A stretch of 64,000 nt of DNA from Planctomycetota bacterium (GCA_016709145.1 JADJEK010000007.1:248001-312000), one strand, 5' to 3'; shown: positions 45,465 to 58,400, counted from the stretch's first letter. Notes: generated by a model from the letters alone, not told the origin. Made by a program: numbers and translations.

Positions 45465-46592
45465 ATGATCGGCGACCTGCGCGAACTCCTGCGGACGACG
45501 GCGCTCGAAGCGGGATTCGCTCGCGTCGGCTTCTGCGCGTTGGACGCTTTGTCCGAACACGCCGCGCGCTGGCGCACGTGGATCGACGCCGGGCTCCACG
45601 CCTCGATGCGTTACCTCGAGCGCCACGGCGCGCTGCGCGAACGGCCCGAGCAGTGGTTCCCCGGCGCACGCAGCGCGCTCGTCGTCGGCGCCGTCTACGC
45701 GCCATCGACGTCGACGAGCGTCGCGGCCTACGCGCAGCGCGAGGACTACCACCGCGTCCTGGCGACGCGTCTCGACGGTGTGCTCGATGCGGTGCGCGCT
45801 CGGGGCCACGCGCTGACCGGCGTGGTCGCGGTCGACACCAAACCGGTCCTCGAACGCGCACTCGCCGAGCGCGCCGGACTGGGCTGGATCGGCAAAAACA
45901 CGATGCTGCTCGACGAGGAGCATGGCCCGTGGCTGATGCTCGGCGTGCTCGTCCTCGATGCCGCGCTCGAGCCGGACGCTCCCGCGAAACACCGTTGCGG
46001 CACGTGCATTCGCTGCCTCGATGCCTGTCCGACCGCGGCGTTCGTCGCGCCGTACGTGCTCGATGCGCGCCGTTGCCTGTCGTACTGGTCGATCGAACAC
46101 CGCGGCGCGTGGCCCGACGCGATGCGCGTCGCGTTCGGCACCCGCGTGTTCGGCTGCGACGACTGCCTGACGGCCTGCCCGTTCGGACCACCGCGGACCA
46201 TCCAGGGCGAGCCGATCCTCGCACTCGTCCCGGAACTGCAGGAGTTGCCCGCTCTCGAGGTCCTGCGCCGGTGCGAGCAGGGCTTCGGTCGTCACTTCAA
46301 GCACCACGCGATCGCGCGCGCCGGAAAGGCCGGACTGCTCCGCAACGCCGTGACCGCACTCGGCAACGGTCCCGACGCCCCGGCCGCTCGCGACGCGCTC
46401 CGGTACTACCTCGATCACACGGCTGCCGAAGTCCGGGCGCACAGTGCATGGTCCTTGGCCCGCATCGGTGAAGCCCACGACACCGCGCGCATCGAAGCCG
46501 CCGCAGCGCGCGAAGCGGACCCCGATACGAAGGCCGATCTCCAGCGTTCCCTCGCCGTCGCGCGAACGCGCCGATTCGGAGCGGACTCGTGA
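45465..46592 (+). CDS. queG: epoxyqueuosine reductase
   Basis: Cobalamin/iron-sulfur enzyme for the last step of queuosine synthesis in tRNA. 375 residues. N-terminal flavin-reductase-like cobalamin domain (ARVGFCALDAL, then ASMRYLERH), GLGWIGKNTMLL, and two [4Fe-4S] motifs CGTCIRCLDACPT and CDDCLTACPF. The C-terminus has HEAT-like helices (about 300-370), often seen in QueG. ATG 45465 is the natural start; the 708-bp upstream frame is a shadow. TATCAT sits 8 nt before it, so the mRNA may be leaderless. Confidence 0.95.
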   Translation: MIGDLRELLRTTALEAGFARVGFCALDALSEHAARWRTWIDAGLHASMRYLERHGALRERPEQWFPGARSALVVGAVYAPSTSTSVAAYAQREDYHRVLATRLDGVLDAVRARGHALTGVVAVDTKPVLERALAERAGLGWIGKNTMLLDEEHGPWLMLGVLVLDAALEPDAPAKHRCGTCIRCLDACPTAAFVAPYVLDARRCLSYWSIEHRGAWPDAMRVAFGTRVFGCDDCLTACPFGPPRTIQGEPILALVPELQELPALEVLRRCEQGFGRHFKHHAIARAGKAGLLRNAVTALGNGPDAPAARDALRYYLDHTAAEVRAHSAWSLARIGEAHDTARIEAAAAREADPDTKADLQRSLAVARTRRFGADS

Positions 46593-46918
46593 CGCTCGGG
46601 CTCCGCGCGAGTTTCGTCGTCGTCGCGAGTATCGGCATCGCGTCGACACTTTGCGTCGACGGCAATCCGCGTGGACCCGCAGCGATCGCCGCGCAACTCG
46701 CGCGACGCGGCGCCGAGTCCGAGGCGCGGATATGGATGCGGCGCGCGACACCGAGTCTCGCGCGCTTTCACACCACGATCGTCGACGGGCGCTTGGTCGC
46801 CGACGACGGTGCGCTCCGAGCGCTGAAGTTCGCCGTGCGCGACGACGCCGCGCGTGCGTGGTGGCTCGAGCGGCGCGCGATCGACTCCGTCAAGTCGAAC
46901 GGCGCCTCTTCGCGTTGA
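46589..46918 (+). CDS. small exported protein, hypothetical
   Basis: 109 residues from GTG 46589, overlapping the queG stop (GTGA). An N-terminal hydrophobic helix (9-24) could be a signal or anchor; the rest is Arg/Ala-rich. Its last 29 bases overlap the convergent radical-SAM gene. No family is recognisable and the C-terminal composition could partly reflect antisense coding, so it may not be real. Confidence 0.5.
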   Translation: MTLGLRASFVVVASIGIASTLCVDGNPRGPAAIAAQLARRGAESEARIWMRRATPSLARFHTTIVDGRLVADDGALRALKFAVRDDAARAWWLERRAIDSVKSNGASSR

Positions 46919-49001
46919 ACCCCTTGCGTCCCGGCCGGTAGCCCACGCTGCGCGGCGGAGCTGGCGCGCGTTCCTCGCGTCTCGTCGCGCCGCCACCGCC
47001 GTCGTCGTCGCCGTCCGACGAGTCGGCGCCGTCGCGCCCCCCCGTGAACGCGTCCCAATCGGCACCCTTGCGCGTCGTCCCGACGATGTCGTGCACCAGT
47101 CCGCCGTAGCTCTGGTTGGCGCGGGCATTGCGCTCCGCGCGCGCTTCGGGCGGTGGCTGGGACGGGATCAACGCTCCGGGATGATCGCCGATCAGATCGC
47201 GTCGACCCGCCTCGATCAGCGCATCACGAACCATGAACCAATGCTCGGGCTTGAAGAATTGCATCAGCGCGCGCTGCGCCTTGCGGTCCTTCAGCTTCTT
47301 CACGATCGGCACGGGCTCGAGCGAGAAGGGGTCGAGCTCGGTCCAGTACATGCAGGTCGCGACGTCGAGCGGCGAAGGGATGAAGTCTTGCACCTGGCGC
47401 GGACGGTGGCCGGTTCGCTTCAGGAACAGCGCGAGTTCGATCATGTCCGCGACCGTCGACCCCGGATGCGAGGCGATGAAGTACGGGACCAAGTACTGCT
47501 CTTTGCCGACCGCGCGGCTCGCGCGCTGGAACTCGCGCTCGAACTCGACGAAGTCGTCCTTCGACGGCTTCTTCATCAGGTCGAGGACGCGCGGCGAAAC
47601 GTGCTCGGGCGCGACTTTCAGATGGCCGCCGACGTGGTGCGCCGCCAATTCGCGCAGGTACTCCGGCGCCCGGCGCGCGAGATCCATGCGCACTCCCGAA
47701 GCGACGTGGATGCGGCGGATCCCGGGTTGCGAGCGCGCCGTCTTCATCAGATCGATCAGCGGTCCGTGGTCGGTGCCGAGCAGCTTGCACACGGTCGGAT
47801 GCACGCACGACAGACGCCGACACTTCGCTTCGACGTCGGGCTTCGTGCAGCGCAGCTTGTACATGTTGGCGGTCGGACCACCGATGTCGGAGACGATGCC
47901 CTTCGTCGACGGGTCTTTGCCGAGCGCCGCGATCTCGCGCGTGATCGACGCCTTCGATCGCGACTGGATGATGCGCCCTTGGTGTGTGGTGATCGAGCAG
48001 AACGTGCACCCGCCGAAGCAGCCGCGCATCAGCGTGACCGACGTCTTCATCATCTCCATCGCCGGGATCGGCGCGCGATACGACGGATGCGGCCGCCGCG
48101 CGTAACGCAAGTCGTAGATCGCGTCCATCTCCGGTTCGGCGAGCGGGAGTGCCGGCGGATTGCAGACGACCATGCGCTTGCCGTGGCGCTGCAGCAGGCG
48201 GCGAGCGTTCAGCGGATTCGACTCGAGGTGGATCGTTCGTGTGGCGAGCGCGAACTTCACCTTGTCCGCGGTGACGTCCTCGCAGGACGGGATCTCCTTG
48301 GTGTCGTCGTCCGGAGTCCCGGCCGCGCGCATCGACGGCGCGAACGGAGGCAGGGTCTCTTTCTCACCGAGCAGGTACGCGACGCTGCGCAAGTCGCGCA
48401 GATCTTCGACGCGCGCGCCGGCCGCGAAGCGTCGTGCGATCTCGACGATCGGTGCCTCCCCCATGCCGAACACGACGACGTCCGCCTTGCTCGTCAACAG
48501 GATCGACGGTTTGACGCCGTCGCTCCAGTAGTCGTAGTGCGCGTAGCGCCGCAGACTCGCCTCGACGCCACCGGCCACCACCGGCACACCGGGGAACGCC
48601 TCGCGGCAACGTTGCGCGTACACGTTCGTCGCGCGATCGGGCCGCTTGCCCGCGGCGCCGCCTTCGGAGTACGCGTCGTCGGAGCGCGGCTTCTTCGACG
48701 CCGTGTAGCGATTCAGCATCGAGTCCATGTTCCCCGCGCTGACGGCGAAGAACAGGCGCGGACGGCCGAGGGCGCGGAAGTCGTCGACGCGCGTCCAATC
48801 CGGCTGCGACAGGATCGCGACCCGGAAGCCCGCGGCCTCGAGCACGCGGCCGAGGATCGCCATCGCGAACGACGGGTGATCGACGTACGCGTCGCCCGTG
48901 ACGAACACGACGTCGACGGCATCCCAGCCGAGCGCGTCGAGGTCGGCTGGCGTGCGCGGCAGGAACGGCAACGCGTCGGCACGCGGGGCGGGAACTCGCA
49001 C
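46890..49001 (-). CDS. YgiQ-family radical SAM protein
   Basis: 703 residues from GTG 49001 (GGAG upstream). N-terminal B12-binding-like region (ARTPADLDALGWDAVDVVFV, partly, then FAVSAGNMDSMLNRYTASKK, the YgiQ hallmark), followed by the radical-SAM cluster motif CFGGCTFC and HQGRIIQSRS. The C-terminal extension is an Arg/Gly/Asp-rich tail ending in a basic RPGRKGFNAKRRR. YgiQ proteins are widespread but their substrate is not established. It is not part of an obvious operon. Confidence 0.93.
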   Translation of the reverse strand: MRVPAPRADALPFLPRTPADLDALGWDAVDVVFVTGDAYVDHPSFAMAILGRVLEAAGFRVAILSQPDWTRVDDFRALGRPRLFFAVSAGNMDSMLNRYTASKKPRSDDAYSEGGAAGKRPDRATNVYAQRCREAFPGVPVVAGGVEASLRRYAHYDYWSDGVKPSILLTSKADVVVFGMGEAPIVEIARRFAAGARVEDLRDLRSVAYLLGEKETLPPFAPSMRAAGTPDDDTKEIPSCEDVTADKVKFALATRTIHLESNPLNARRLLQRHGKRMVVCNPPALPLAEPEMDAIYDLRYARRPHPSYRAPIPAMEMMKTSVTLMRGCFGGCTFCSITTHQGRIIQSRSKASITREIAALGKDPSTKGIVSDIGGPTANMYKLRCTKPDVEAKCRRLSCVHPTVCKLLGTDHGPLIDLMKTARSQPGIRRIHVASGVRMDLARRAPEYLRELAAHHVGGHLKVAPEHVSPRVLDLMKKPSKDDFVEFEREFQRASRAVGKEQYLVPYFIASHPGSTVADMIELALFLKRTGHRPRQVQDFIPSPLDVATCMYWTELDPFSLEPVPIVKKLKDRKAQRALMQFFKPEHWFMVRDALIEAGRRDLIGDHPGALIPSQPPPEARAERNARANQSYGGLVHDIVGTTRKGADWDAFTGGRDGADSSDGDDDGGGGATRREERAPAPPRSVGYRPGRKGFNAKRRRST

Positions 49002-49084
49002 GAAGGACTCCGTCTACGGTGCGACGCGAAGATCGTCGCGCATGAGGCCCTGCTCGTAGCCCGCGGCGCGACGCGCGCAACGCA

Positions 49085-51037
<1,953 letters not shown>

Positions 51038-51112
51038 GGCGCTCTCCCTGGTTCCGCCCGCGGGCATCGAGCCGTGGGGCGCGGGATGATAGCGCGCCAT
51101 GCGAAGCGGCGA

Positions 51113-51988
51113 TCAGAGGAGGCGCATGCGCTTCAGATTCAAGAACACTTCGCGCGTCGCCGGCGACTTGTTCAGCGTGTAGAAGTGGACGCCCGGCGCC
51201 CCGCCTTCGAGCAAGCCCTTGCATTGCGCGGTCGCGTGTTCGACGCCGACACGGACGACCGCTTCGGGGTCATGCGCGACGCCCTCGAGCCGCTTCGCGA
51301 GCAGCTTCGGGATCCGCGCCCCGCACATCTGCGTGAAGCGCTTCGTCTGCGCCACGTTCGTGATCGGCATGATGCCCGGCACGATCGGCACGTTGATGCC
51401 CGCCGCACGCGCACGCGCGACGAAGTCGAAGTAATCGAGGTTGTCGAAGAACAACTGCGAGACCAGGAAGTCGACGCCGGCGTCGACCTTCAGCTTCAGG
51501 TGGCGCAGGTCGAGTTCTTTGTCCGGACACTCGACGTGACCCTCGGGATAGCAAGCGCCGCCGACGCAGAACGTCGAGCGCGAGCGCACGAACGCCGCGA
51601 GTTCGGACGCGAAGCCGAACCCGCCGGCTTGACGCACGAACGTGGTCTGGCCCTGCGGCGGGTCTCCGCGCAGCGCGAGCACGTTCTCGATGCCGCGCTC
51701 GCCGAGGCGCCCGAGCACCGACTCGATCTCCTCGACCGTGCTGCCGACGCAGGTCAGGTGCGCCATCGTCTCGATGCCGAGTTCGTTCTTGATGCGGCCG
51801 ACGAGGTCGAGCGTGCGGTCGCGCGTGGAGCCGCCGGCCCCGTACGTGACCGACACGAACGAGGGCTTCAACGGCTTGAGCTCGTCGATCGTGCGGAACA
51901 GCGAAGCCATGCCATCGTCGCTCTTCGGGGGGAAGAACTCGAACGACACGACCGCTTCGCCACGGCCGAACAGGTCACGGATCTTCAT
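51113..51988 (-). CDS. metF: 5,10-methylenetetrahydrofolate reductase
   Basis: Makes 5-methyl-THF for methionine synthesis; FAD-dependent TIM barrel. 291 residues from ATG 51988 (alternative ATG 52030 adds 14). The catalytic Glu is in SFEFFPPK (15-22), VTYGAGGSTRDRTLDLV follows, then HLTCVG, LALRGDPP, and DFLVSQLFFDN. No ribosome site is evident near either start. No SAM or cobalamin riboswitch is visible in the 108-bp gap upstream. Confidence 0.95.
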   Translation of the reverse strand: MKIRDLFGRGEAVVSFEFFPPKSDDGMASLFRTIDELKPLKPSFVSVTYGAGGSTRDRTLDLVGRIKNELGIETMAHLTCVGSTVEEIESVLGRLGERGIENVLALRGDPPQGQTTFVRQAGGFGFASELAAFVRSRSTFCVGGACYPEGHVECPDKELDLRHLKLKVDAGVDFLVSQLFFDNLDYFDFVARARAAGINVPIVPGIMPITNVAQTKRFTQMCGARIPKLLAKRLEGVAHDPEAVVRVGVEHATAQCKGLLEGGAPGVHFYTLNKSPATREVFLNLKRMRLL

Positions 51989-52096
51989 CGATGGGCACCG
52001 CGTACGGGAGGTTCTGCGTTCCTTCGGCAATGTCCGCGCAGCAGCTTGAACGCGGCCGAAACAGGCGCACGAGCTTGCAGTACGCCGGCCCCAAGT

Positions 52097-53860
52097 TCAA
52101 CGAGGCGCCTCGTCGGGGAGGTCGGCGAACACACCGGCGCCGCCGTGTTCGCGCGCTCCACGGCCCGGCTCGAGCGTGATGCGTTCGTCCTCTCCCCCGT
52201 CGTCGATCGCCAGCGCGATCGCGTCGAACGCGAAGCCGAGCGATTGACGGCGCGCGACGACGCGGTCGGCACCGGCCAGGTCGCGGTAGAGCGCGAAGCC
52301 GGCGGCCCGCCCCGAGCCGAGGCACCAATCTCCGCCCGAAACGACGTCGTCGCCAGCGAGATCGATCGCGAGCGCGAGGCCGCAACCATCGGCAAAGGCG
52401 CCGCTGCCCGCTCCGATCCTCACGATGTCGTCGCCGCGGCGGTCGAACCACAACGCGGTCCCAGGAGGGCCGAGTCCGCTGATCGAGACGCCGCCGACCG
52501 CGATGCAGGCTTCATCCGCGCTCGTCGGGGGCGGCGCGACGATCACGAGGTCGTAGCCGGCCGCATCGATCACGGCGCCGAACCCTGCGTCCGTGGCGGC
52601 GCCGAGCCCGAATCCGCGCACCTGGTAGCGATCGTCGCCGTCGACGTCGACGAGCACAGCGGTCCCGAACGCCGCGGCGCCGAACGCGACGCGCTCGCCG
52701 TCGTAGCGATCGTCGCCGGCGCGATCGACGAGGAGCGCCACGCCGAGGACTCCCACGCCGATGCCTGGCGCACGAGCCTCGTAGGTATCGCGCCCATCCG
52801 AGTCGTCGATGAGGCCGATGCCGCCGATGCCGCCGCCGAGGCGGCCACGCGAACCCACGTAGTCGTCGTCGCCATCGAGATCGAGCACGAACGTCGCGGG
52901 TACGTCGACGAGCGCGATGCCGGGCAAGCCGATCGCGTCGGTGTAGACGTCGTCCCCACCCATGTCGATCACCGCCGCGACCCCGCGCGTCGGGATCACA
53001 CTGGCAGCCGGGCCGGTCACCAAGATCAGGCCGGCCCGCGATCGCAATGCAAGCACGAGATCGCGCGGCCAGTCGTCGCCGGCCGGCAAGGTGAAGAGGC
53101 CGAGCCGCTCCGGATCGCGCCACGCGCGCGCGAACACGCCGCGCGCGTGGTCGATGGCGTGCAGCAAGCGCATGGAGGCCGCGACCAATGCGCCGTCGCG
53201 GATCGTGCTCGCGGCTTCGAGGTCGGCCTGCGCCGGCGCATCGCCGCGGGCCAACGCCTGCGCGATCCGCGACGCGAGCTCGACTCGCCGCGGATCCATG
53301 CATCCCGCTGCTTCGGCTTCCAGACCCGCGCGTTCGACCGCCGCGACCAGCGTCGCGAGCGCCTCGCGCGACGGGGGATCGAGCCGCTCCAAGTTGGCGC
53401 GCGTCGCGATCGCGACGGCGAGCCCGAAGTCGCCGTCCAGAGCCGGTGGCTCGAGTTCGGCTCGGACCGTCTCCGACGCGGTTTCGGCGACATCGCGTTC
53501 GCCGACGCGCAGCGCGGCCGCGACGATCGCCATCGGCTCGGTCCCCGCGCGCGCGAGCGCCACGAGATCGGCATCGAGAGCGTTCGCCGCTCGCGCTTCG
53601 CCGCGCAGCAACGCGTGCACGCGCGACTCGACGCCGAGTCGATTCGCGGGGGCCGCGACGGGAGCGGCTCCGCGCAGCAAATGCGAGAGCGGCATCGAGC
53701 CGAGCGTCGGACTGGGCGCACGCGGGACGCCGATGACGACGAGCATCAGCACCAAACACGCGACGAGGCGCAAGGCCGTCGGGACGGCTCGTGGCCCGAG
53801 GGCGACTCGCGGCGTATTGCGCGATCGCGGCGTCGGCGGTTCTGGGTGCGGGCGAACCAA
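52097..53860 (-). CDS. exported protein with Asp-Gly-Asp-Asp loop repeats
   Basis: About 587 residues if it starts at TTG 53860. The true start is uncertain because no ATG precedes the hydrophobic signal (about residues 29-45). Residues 55-270 are Ala/Arg-rich and helical. Residues about 275-560 hold at least eight copies of a xDxxGDDxY-type loop (e.g. VIDMGGDDVYTD, VLDLDGDDDYVG, LLVDRAGDDRYDG, VLVDVDGDDRYQV) spaced mostly 25-35 residues apart. The spacing and acidic loops suggest calcium-binding beta repeats, but they are not classical RTX or FG-GAP. Function unknown. Confidence 0.78.
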   Translation of the reverse strand: MVRPHPEPPTPRSRNTPRVALGPRAVPTALRLVACLVLMLVVIGVPRAPSPTLGSMPLSHLLRGAAPVAAPANRLGVESRVHALLRGEARAANALDADLVALARAGTEPMAIVAAALRVGERDVAETASETVRAELEPPALDGDFGLAVAIATRANLERLDPPSREALATLVAAVERAGLEAEAAGCMDPRRVELASRIAQALARGDAPAQADLEAASTIRDGALVAASMRLLHAIDHARGVFARAWRDPERLGLFTLPAGDDWPRDLVLALRSRAGLILVTGPAASVIPTRGVAAVIDMGGDDVYTDAIGLPGIALVDVPATFVLDLDGDDDYVGSRGRLGGGIGGIGLIDDSDGRDTYEARAPGIGVGVLGVALLVDRAGDDRYDGERVAFGAAAFGTAVLVDVDGDDRYQVRGFGLGAATDAGFGAVIDAAGYDLVIVAPPPTSADEACIAVGGVSISGLGPPGTALWFDRRGDDIVRIGAGSGAFADGCGLALAIDLAGDDVVSGGDWCLGSGRAAGFALYRDLAGADRVVARRQSLGFAFDAIALAIDDGGEDERITLEPGRGAREHGGAGVFADLPDEAPR

Positions 53861-53968
53861 AGCGTCTCTCCGGTCTGCCCGGCCACTCGTCCCAGCATGG
53901 ACGCGCGCGAACGGGACCGACCCGCATCCTCCATCGGTCGGAACGCGACGGGACCTCCAGCAAGAAAC

Positions 53969-54004
53969 GCGACCGGCCGGCCCCGCGGGGGGCCGGCCGG
54001 TCGC
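53969..54004 (-). terminator. strong terminator of the uvrD-FHA operon
   Basis: A perfect 16-bp stem, 53969-53984 with 53989-54004, and a 4-nt loop, 26 nt after the last stop codon. On the minus strand it is followed by GTTTCTTG, so it is a good Rho-independent terminator. Confidence 0.8.
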
Positions 54005-54029
54005 CGTGATCGAATCGCTCGACCCGCGA

Positions 54030-55394
54030 TCACTCGCTGAGGTCGGCCTTCTCCAACGTGATGTTCATCTGCTTGGCGAGGCGCACGAGGTCGTCCGTGG
54101 CTTGTTTCGCCTGACCGTGGAGGTCGGGCATCGCGACCAATCGCTTCGACGCGCGCTCGAAGTAGCTCAGCGCCTGACCGAGGTTGTTCTTCTCGATCTG
54201 CTTCTTCGCGTAGTCGCTCTCTTCCTTCCAGTAGTCGCGCGCCGAGTTGTGGATGTCCTCGAACAGGCGCTTCACGTCCGCGGTCGACTGGCCGGCATTC
54301 GCGGTCTCCCAGTCCTTCAGCGCGGTCCAGGCCTTCGAGAACTCACGGCGCGCGCGGTCCGAGTCGGACTGCACGTAGACCTCGTGGAAGGACATCGGCG
54401 TCGTCGGCGCCTCGGCCTTGTACTTGGCCATCATCTGCTTCACGCCTTCGACGCGATCGTGCTTGCCGTACTTCTGCAAGAACTCCTCGCAGCGGTAGAC
54501 GATGTAGCGCGCCTGCGCCGGGCGATCGTTCTTGTACTTGCTCGCGAACATGCCGCTGTTCGGATCGAGCCGCTGCATCACGAGCTGGCTCAACGAGTCC
54601 CAGGCTCGCGTGCCGTTCTTCTGATAGTTCATGTCCTGCGCGACTTCGGACATGGCCTCGAGTTCCGCGAGCTTCTCCTGGACCATGCGGTAGTTCGGCG
54701 AATCGGCGGGAACGGCCTTCAACGCAGCGATCGCGTCGGCACGCCGCCACTGCGCCATGAGCTTGTCGGCGAGTTCCCATTGCTGCTGGTCGAAGCCCGA
54801 GTTGCCCAGGGACTTCATCACCGCGATCCCGACGATCACGAGGAGGAGGACGACGCCGGCGATGACCGCGAACGCCTGCGGGCCGGTCAAACCGCCCTTC
54901 TTCGCGTTCTGACGCGTCATCACGTGACGCTCGCGCGCGGCTTTTTGCAGCTGCGGCGCGACGTGGATCTCCTTGGGCTCCGGTCGCTGCGCGCCCGCGC
55001 GCGTCGACGGGCGTCGCGGCGGCGGCGGGTTCGCGGCCATCTTCTGCGCGGCGGCCTCGGCCGGCGTGCGCGCCACGGCCGGTGCGGCCGCGGCCATCGG
55101 CTCGGCGGTCGCGCCGCCCTTGAACAGGATCGTCGTGTCGCCGACGCGCAGCGAATCGCCGTTGTGAAGATCGCGCTGCGTGACCTTCTCGTGGTTCACG
55201 TGCGTGCCCGCAGGGAAGCCGAGATCGACGACGCGATACGCGCCACTCGCGCGCAGGATCTGGCAGTGCTTCGCGCCCACACCGGGCCCCTGCACGCGGA
55301 TCGCGCAGTCGTCGGCGCTGCCGACGAACACGAAGTCGTCGATGAAATCGAGCGACTTCTCTCGGCCGCCTTGGATCACGATCAGCTTCGCCAT
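54030..55394 (-). CDS. FHA-domain membrane protein with helical periplasmic region
   Basis: 454 residues from ATG 55394 (AAGGGAG upstream). The FHA domain (1-92) has the GSADDCAI, KHCQI and GTHVN pattern for phosphothreonine binding. An Ala/Pro/Arg-rich linker follows, then one membrane helix (about 173-194). The C-terminal 260 residues are helical, Lys/Asp/Tyr-rich and likely TPR-like, ending in a coiled coil. The FHA side is expected in the cytosol and the helical side outside. It follows the FHA-CAP gene by 58 nt. A partner kinase is not adjacent. Confidence 0.85.
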   Translation of the reverse strand: MAKLIVIQGGREKSLDFIDDFVFVGSADDCAIRVQGPGVGAKHCQILRASGAYRVVDLGFPAGTHVNHEKVTQRDLHNGDSLRVGDTTILFKGGATAEPMAAAAPAVARTPAEAAAQKMAANPPPPRRPSTRAGAQRPEPKEIHVAPQLQKAARERHVMTRQNAKKGGLTGPQAFAVIAGVVLLLVIVGIAVMKSLGNSGFDQQQWELADKLMAQWRRADAIAALKAVPADSPNYRMVQEKLAELEAMSEVAQDMNYQKNGTRAWDSLSQLVMQRLDPNSGMFASKYKNDRPAQARYIVYRCEEFLQKYGKHDRVEGVKQMMAKYKAEAPTTPMSFHEVYVQSDSDRARREFSKAWTALKDWETANAGQSTADVKRLFEDIHNSARDYWKEESDYAKKQIEKNNLGQALSYFERASKRLVAMPDLHGQAKQATDDLVRLAKQMNITLEKADLSE

Positions 55395-55452
55395 GTCCGC
55401 TCCCTTGCGAGGTCTCGGGTTCGCTCCGGTCCGGTTCGACTCGATCCGGGAC

Positions 55453-58400
55453 TCATTCGTCGGGCAAGTTACCGGCGTAATCGCCGCCACCGGCGAAGTT
55501 CTGCGTCCAGTAGTTGCCGACGTTGCCGACGCCCATCTCGTTGTGGCTCTCGTACAGCAGGTTGCGATGGTGACCCGACGAGTGGCACCACGCGTCGTGC
55601 GCGGCACGCGCGCCGCCGATCATCGCCAGGTTCTCGCCGGAGCCCGAGGATTCGTAGCCCTCGAGCTTGATGCGGTCGGCGGGCGTACGGCGCTTCGGGT
55701 CCTGGGGATTGATGTGCGCGAAGATGCCGGTGCGCGCCATCCACTCCGAGTGACCGCGCGACGAACGCACCAGCTTGTCGTGGATCGCGAGAGCCCGCCG
55801 ACCGAACATCAGCCGATACATGTTCGTGATCCAGACCTGCTCGACCTCTTGCTTCTGCGCCGAGGTCTGCGTGGTCGCGTTGAACTTCAGCACGTCGGCA
55901 TCGCGGTCGAGGCGCTCGCGCTCGGCGGGCGTCAACGCGACGTTGCGCAACGTCACGCGCGACGACTTCGCGGGCAGGAGGTAGATGCGTTCCATCACGA
56001 CCTCGCGCGAGAAGCCCTCACCGTCGGCGGCGACCAGGATCGCTTCCTCCTCGAGCAGGTTCTCGTACGTGCGCTTGAACTTCGACGACAGCGTGAAGCC
56101 GGCGCTGGTCTCCTCGAACTCGTCGCCCCAGATCTCGCGCACTTGTGCGACGCGATCGTCGACCTCTTGCTGGACCTTCGGGTAGAGCTGGGCCTTGTCG
56201 GGCGGGCACTCCGGCGCGCTGTACGGATAGAAGTACTTCACTTCGTCGTTGATCAGTTCGAGCGCGTGCGCGCGTCGCCGATCCAACTCGCGGCGCTTCT
56301 CGAGCAAGCCGTCGAGTTCGCCGAGATCCGGCGCGGCGATCAACTGTTCGACCATCGCGGCGCGGCGCGTGCGCAGACGATCGAGGATCGTCGTGCGCGC
56401 GACGGGCAACAACGTCTTCAGTTCTTCGATGCCGGACGCGCGTTCTTCGTCGCGCTTGTCGAGCTTCGCGAACGCCGCGGTCACGAGCACGCCGTTCTTC
56501 GATTCCTCGCGCTCCTTGAACGTCAGCCACTGGTCCTCGTGGCGGAAGAAGCCCCATTCGGGGACTTCGCTCATGCCGCGGTGGAACGCGATCGCCGAGT
56601 CGACGGGGACCTTCAAACTCGGATCGGCCGACGCCTTCTCGACGGCTAGGTCGAAGCCCTTCGCGTCCGCGTTCGAGAGCGCGAAGAACGCGAAGTTCAG
56701 TTCGTCCTCGGTCTTCCACTTCACGTTCCGCGCCAGCGTGTAGGCCGATGCCGGCGCGATCTGTTCAGGAGCGAGGCGCGCATCGCCGGTCGCGGTCTTC
56801 ACCAGCAGCATGCCGTCGAGGACGGCTTTCGCTTGGCCTTCGATCGTTCCGGCACGGTCCTTCACGACGACGCCGTTCGCGAGTCCCGGTTGGTTCTCGA
56901 TCGCATGGACCAGTGCCTCGAGGAACCACCGCGCGCGATTCGCGCGCTCGATGCGGCGCGTGAGGACCGAGGTCGCGGCGACGTTCAGGCTCGCGGACAA
57001 CTTCGCCTGACACGTGGCCGCCGAGCCGGCGAAGTCGCCGGCCAGGAACGCGTCGTCCGCAGCCTTCAGCACATCGGCGAGCGCGGACGCGACCGGATCG
57101 ACCGCGACGGGCTTCGGCTTGTCGAACTCGTTCGATCCCTTCGCCGGAGCGGGAGGCTCGACTTCCGCGACGTCGTCCGCCGGAGCCGGCGCGTCGGGTT
57201 CGCGAATCGGCGTCGGCACGAGACCGCTACCGGTCGCCACCTTCGAGGCCATCGCTTCGACTTCGAGCCCGCGGGCCTCGAGAGCCGCGTGGTACGGCGT
57301 GCCGCGGAACGCGTTCAGCTCGCTCTCGTCGAGCAACACCAGCGCGCCGAGCACGTCGTTCTTCGCCAGCGCTTCGTCGGCGCGGCGTTCCAGCGACGCG
57401 GCGCCCACGCGCGCGGCTTCGTCGATCGCGTGACGACCGGCGGAGACCGCGGCGATGTCCGTGCCGAGCGGGCTCTGCTGCAGGGACTGCCAGGCGGCGA
57501 CCGCGGACGCGTAGTCGCTGCCTTTCATGGCCAAGTCGGCGCGTGCCGCGACCGCTCCGATCGTCGGCAACTCGTCCTTGGCAGCCACCGGCGGAGCCAT
57601 GTCCTGCGCGAGTCGCAACGCGAGCGCGACCTCGGCCGCACCTTCGGGCACGTCGCGATAGCGTTCGACCAACTCGCCGAGACGCTCGATGCGTCGTTCC
57701 TTCGACAGCTTCGGATCGGCATCGAGTTCGGCGAGCGCTTCGCGCGCGTACTTCACGCGCGACTTCGCCTGTTCGAGCGACTGGCGTAGTTGGTCGCGTG
57801 CGGCGCCGGTCAGCGATTGTTCGCCGACCGACCGTTCGAGCATGCGATCGGCTTCGTCGAACAACCCGCCGTCCACCAACGCGGCGAATTGTTCGCGCCG
57901 CATCGTCTCGATCGACGGTCCTTGCGGTCCCGACGCCAGGTGCTTCTGCGCGACGACGAAGATGCCGCCGATCAGCACCATGCCAGCGGCGGCCCAGGCC
58001 AGGCTCAGCGCGAACGTCGGCTTGCGATGCAGCGGCGGTTCGGCGGCGGCCAAGGCCTCGGGGTCGTCGATGACCTCGTGTTCGGGTGCGTCGACGACTG
58101 CGTCGTCGTCTTGTTCGAACTCCTCGCGCACCGCGTCGCGCCGCGGCGTCGCTGCCCCACCGCGCACGATCGGCGTCGCCACCGGCGCGCGCGCGGCCTG
58201 CTTGCGTTCGAACAGGAACGTGAGTCCGCCGAACTCGATGCGGTCGCCGGGTTCGAGTCGACGCTGGACCACGTACGCGCCGTTCACTTGCGTGCCGTGA
58301 TCCGTGTGCAGGTCGACGATCTTGTAGCCGCCCTCGACGCGTTCGAGCGCGCAGTGGCGCGGCTCGACGCCGACCTTCGGGATCACGATCGTGTTGCCGG

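Noticed and set aside
51989..52096. SAM, SAH or cobalamin riboswitch before metF
   Set aside because: The 108-bp gap does not contain the conserved cores of these classes that I can recognise.
52097..53860. RTX toxin
   Set aside because: The nonapeptide GGxGxDxUx repeat and a type I secretion signal are not present; the loops are longer and irregularly spaced.
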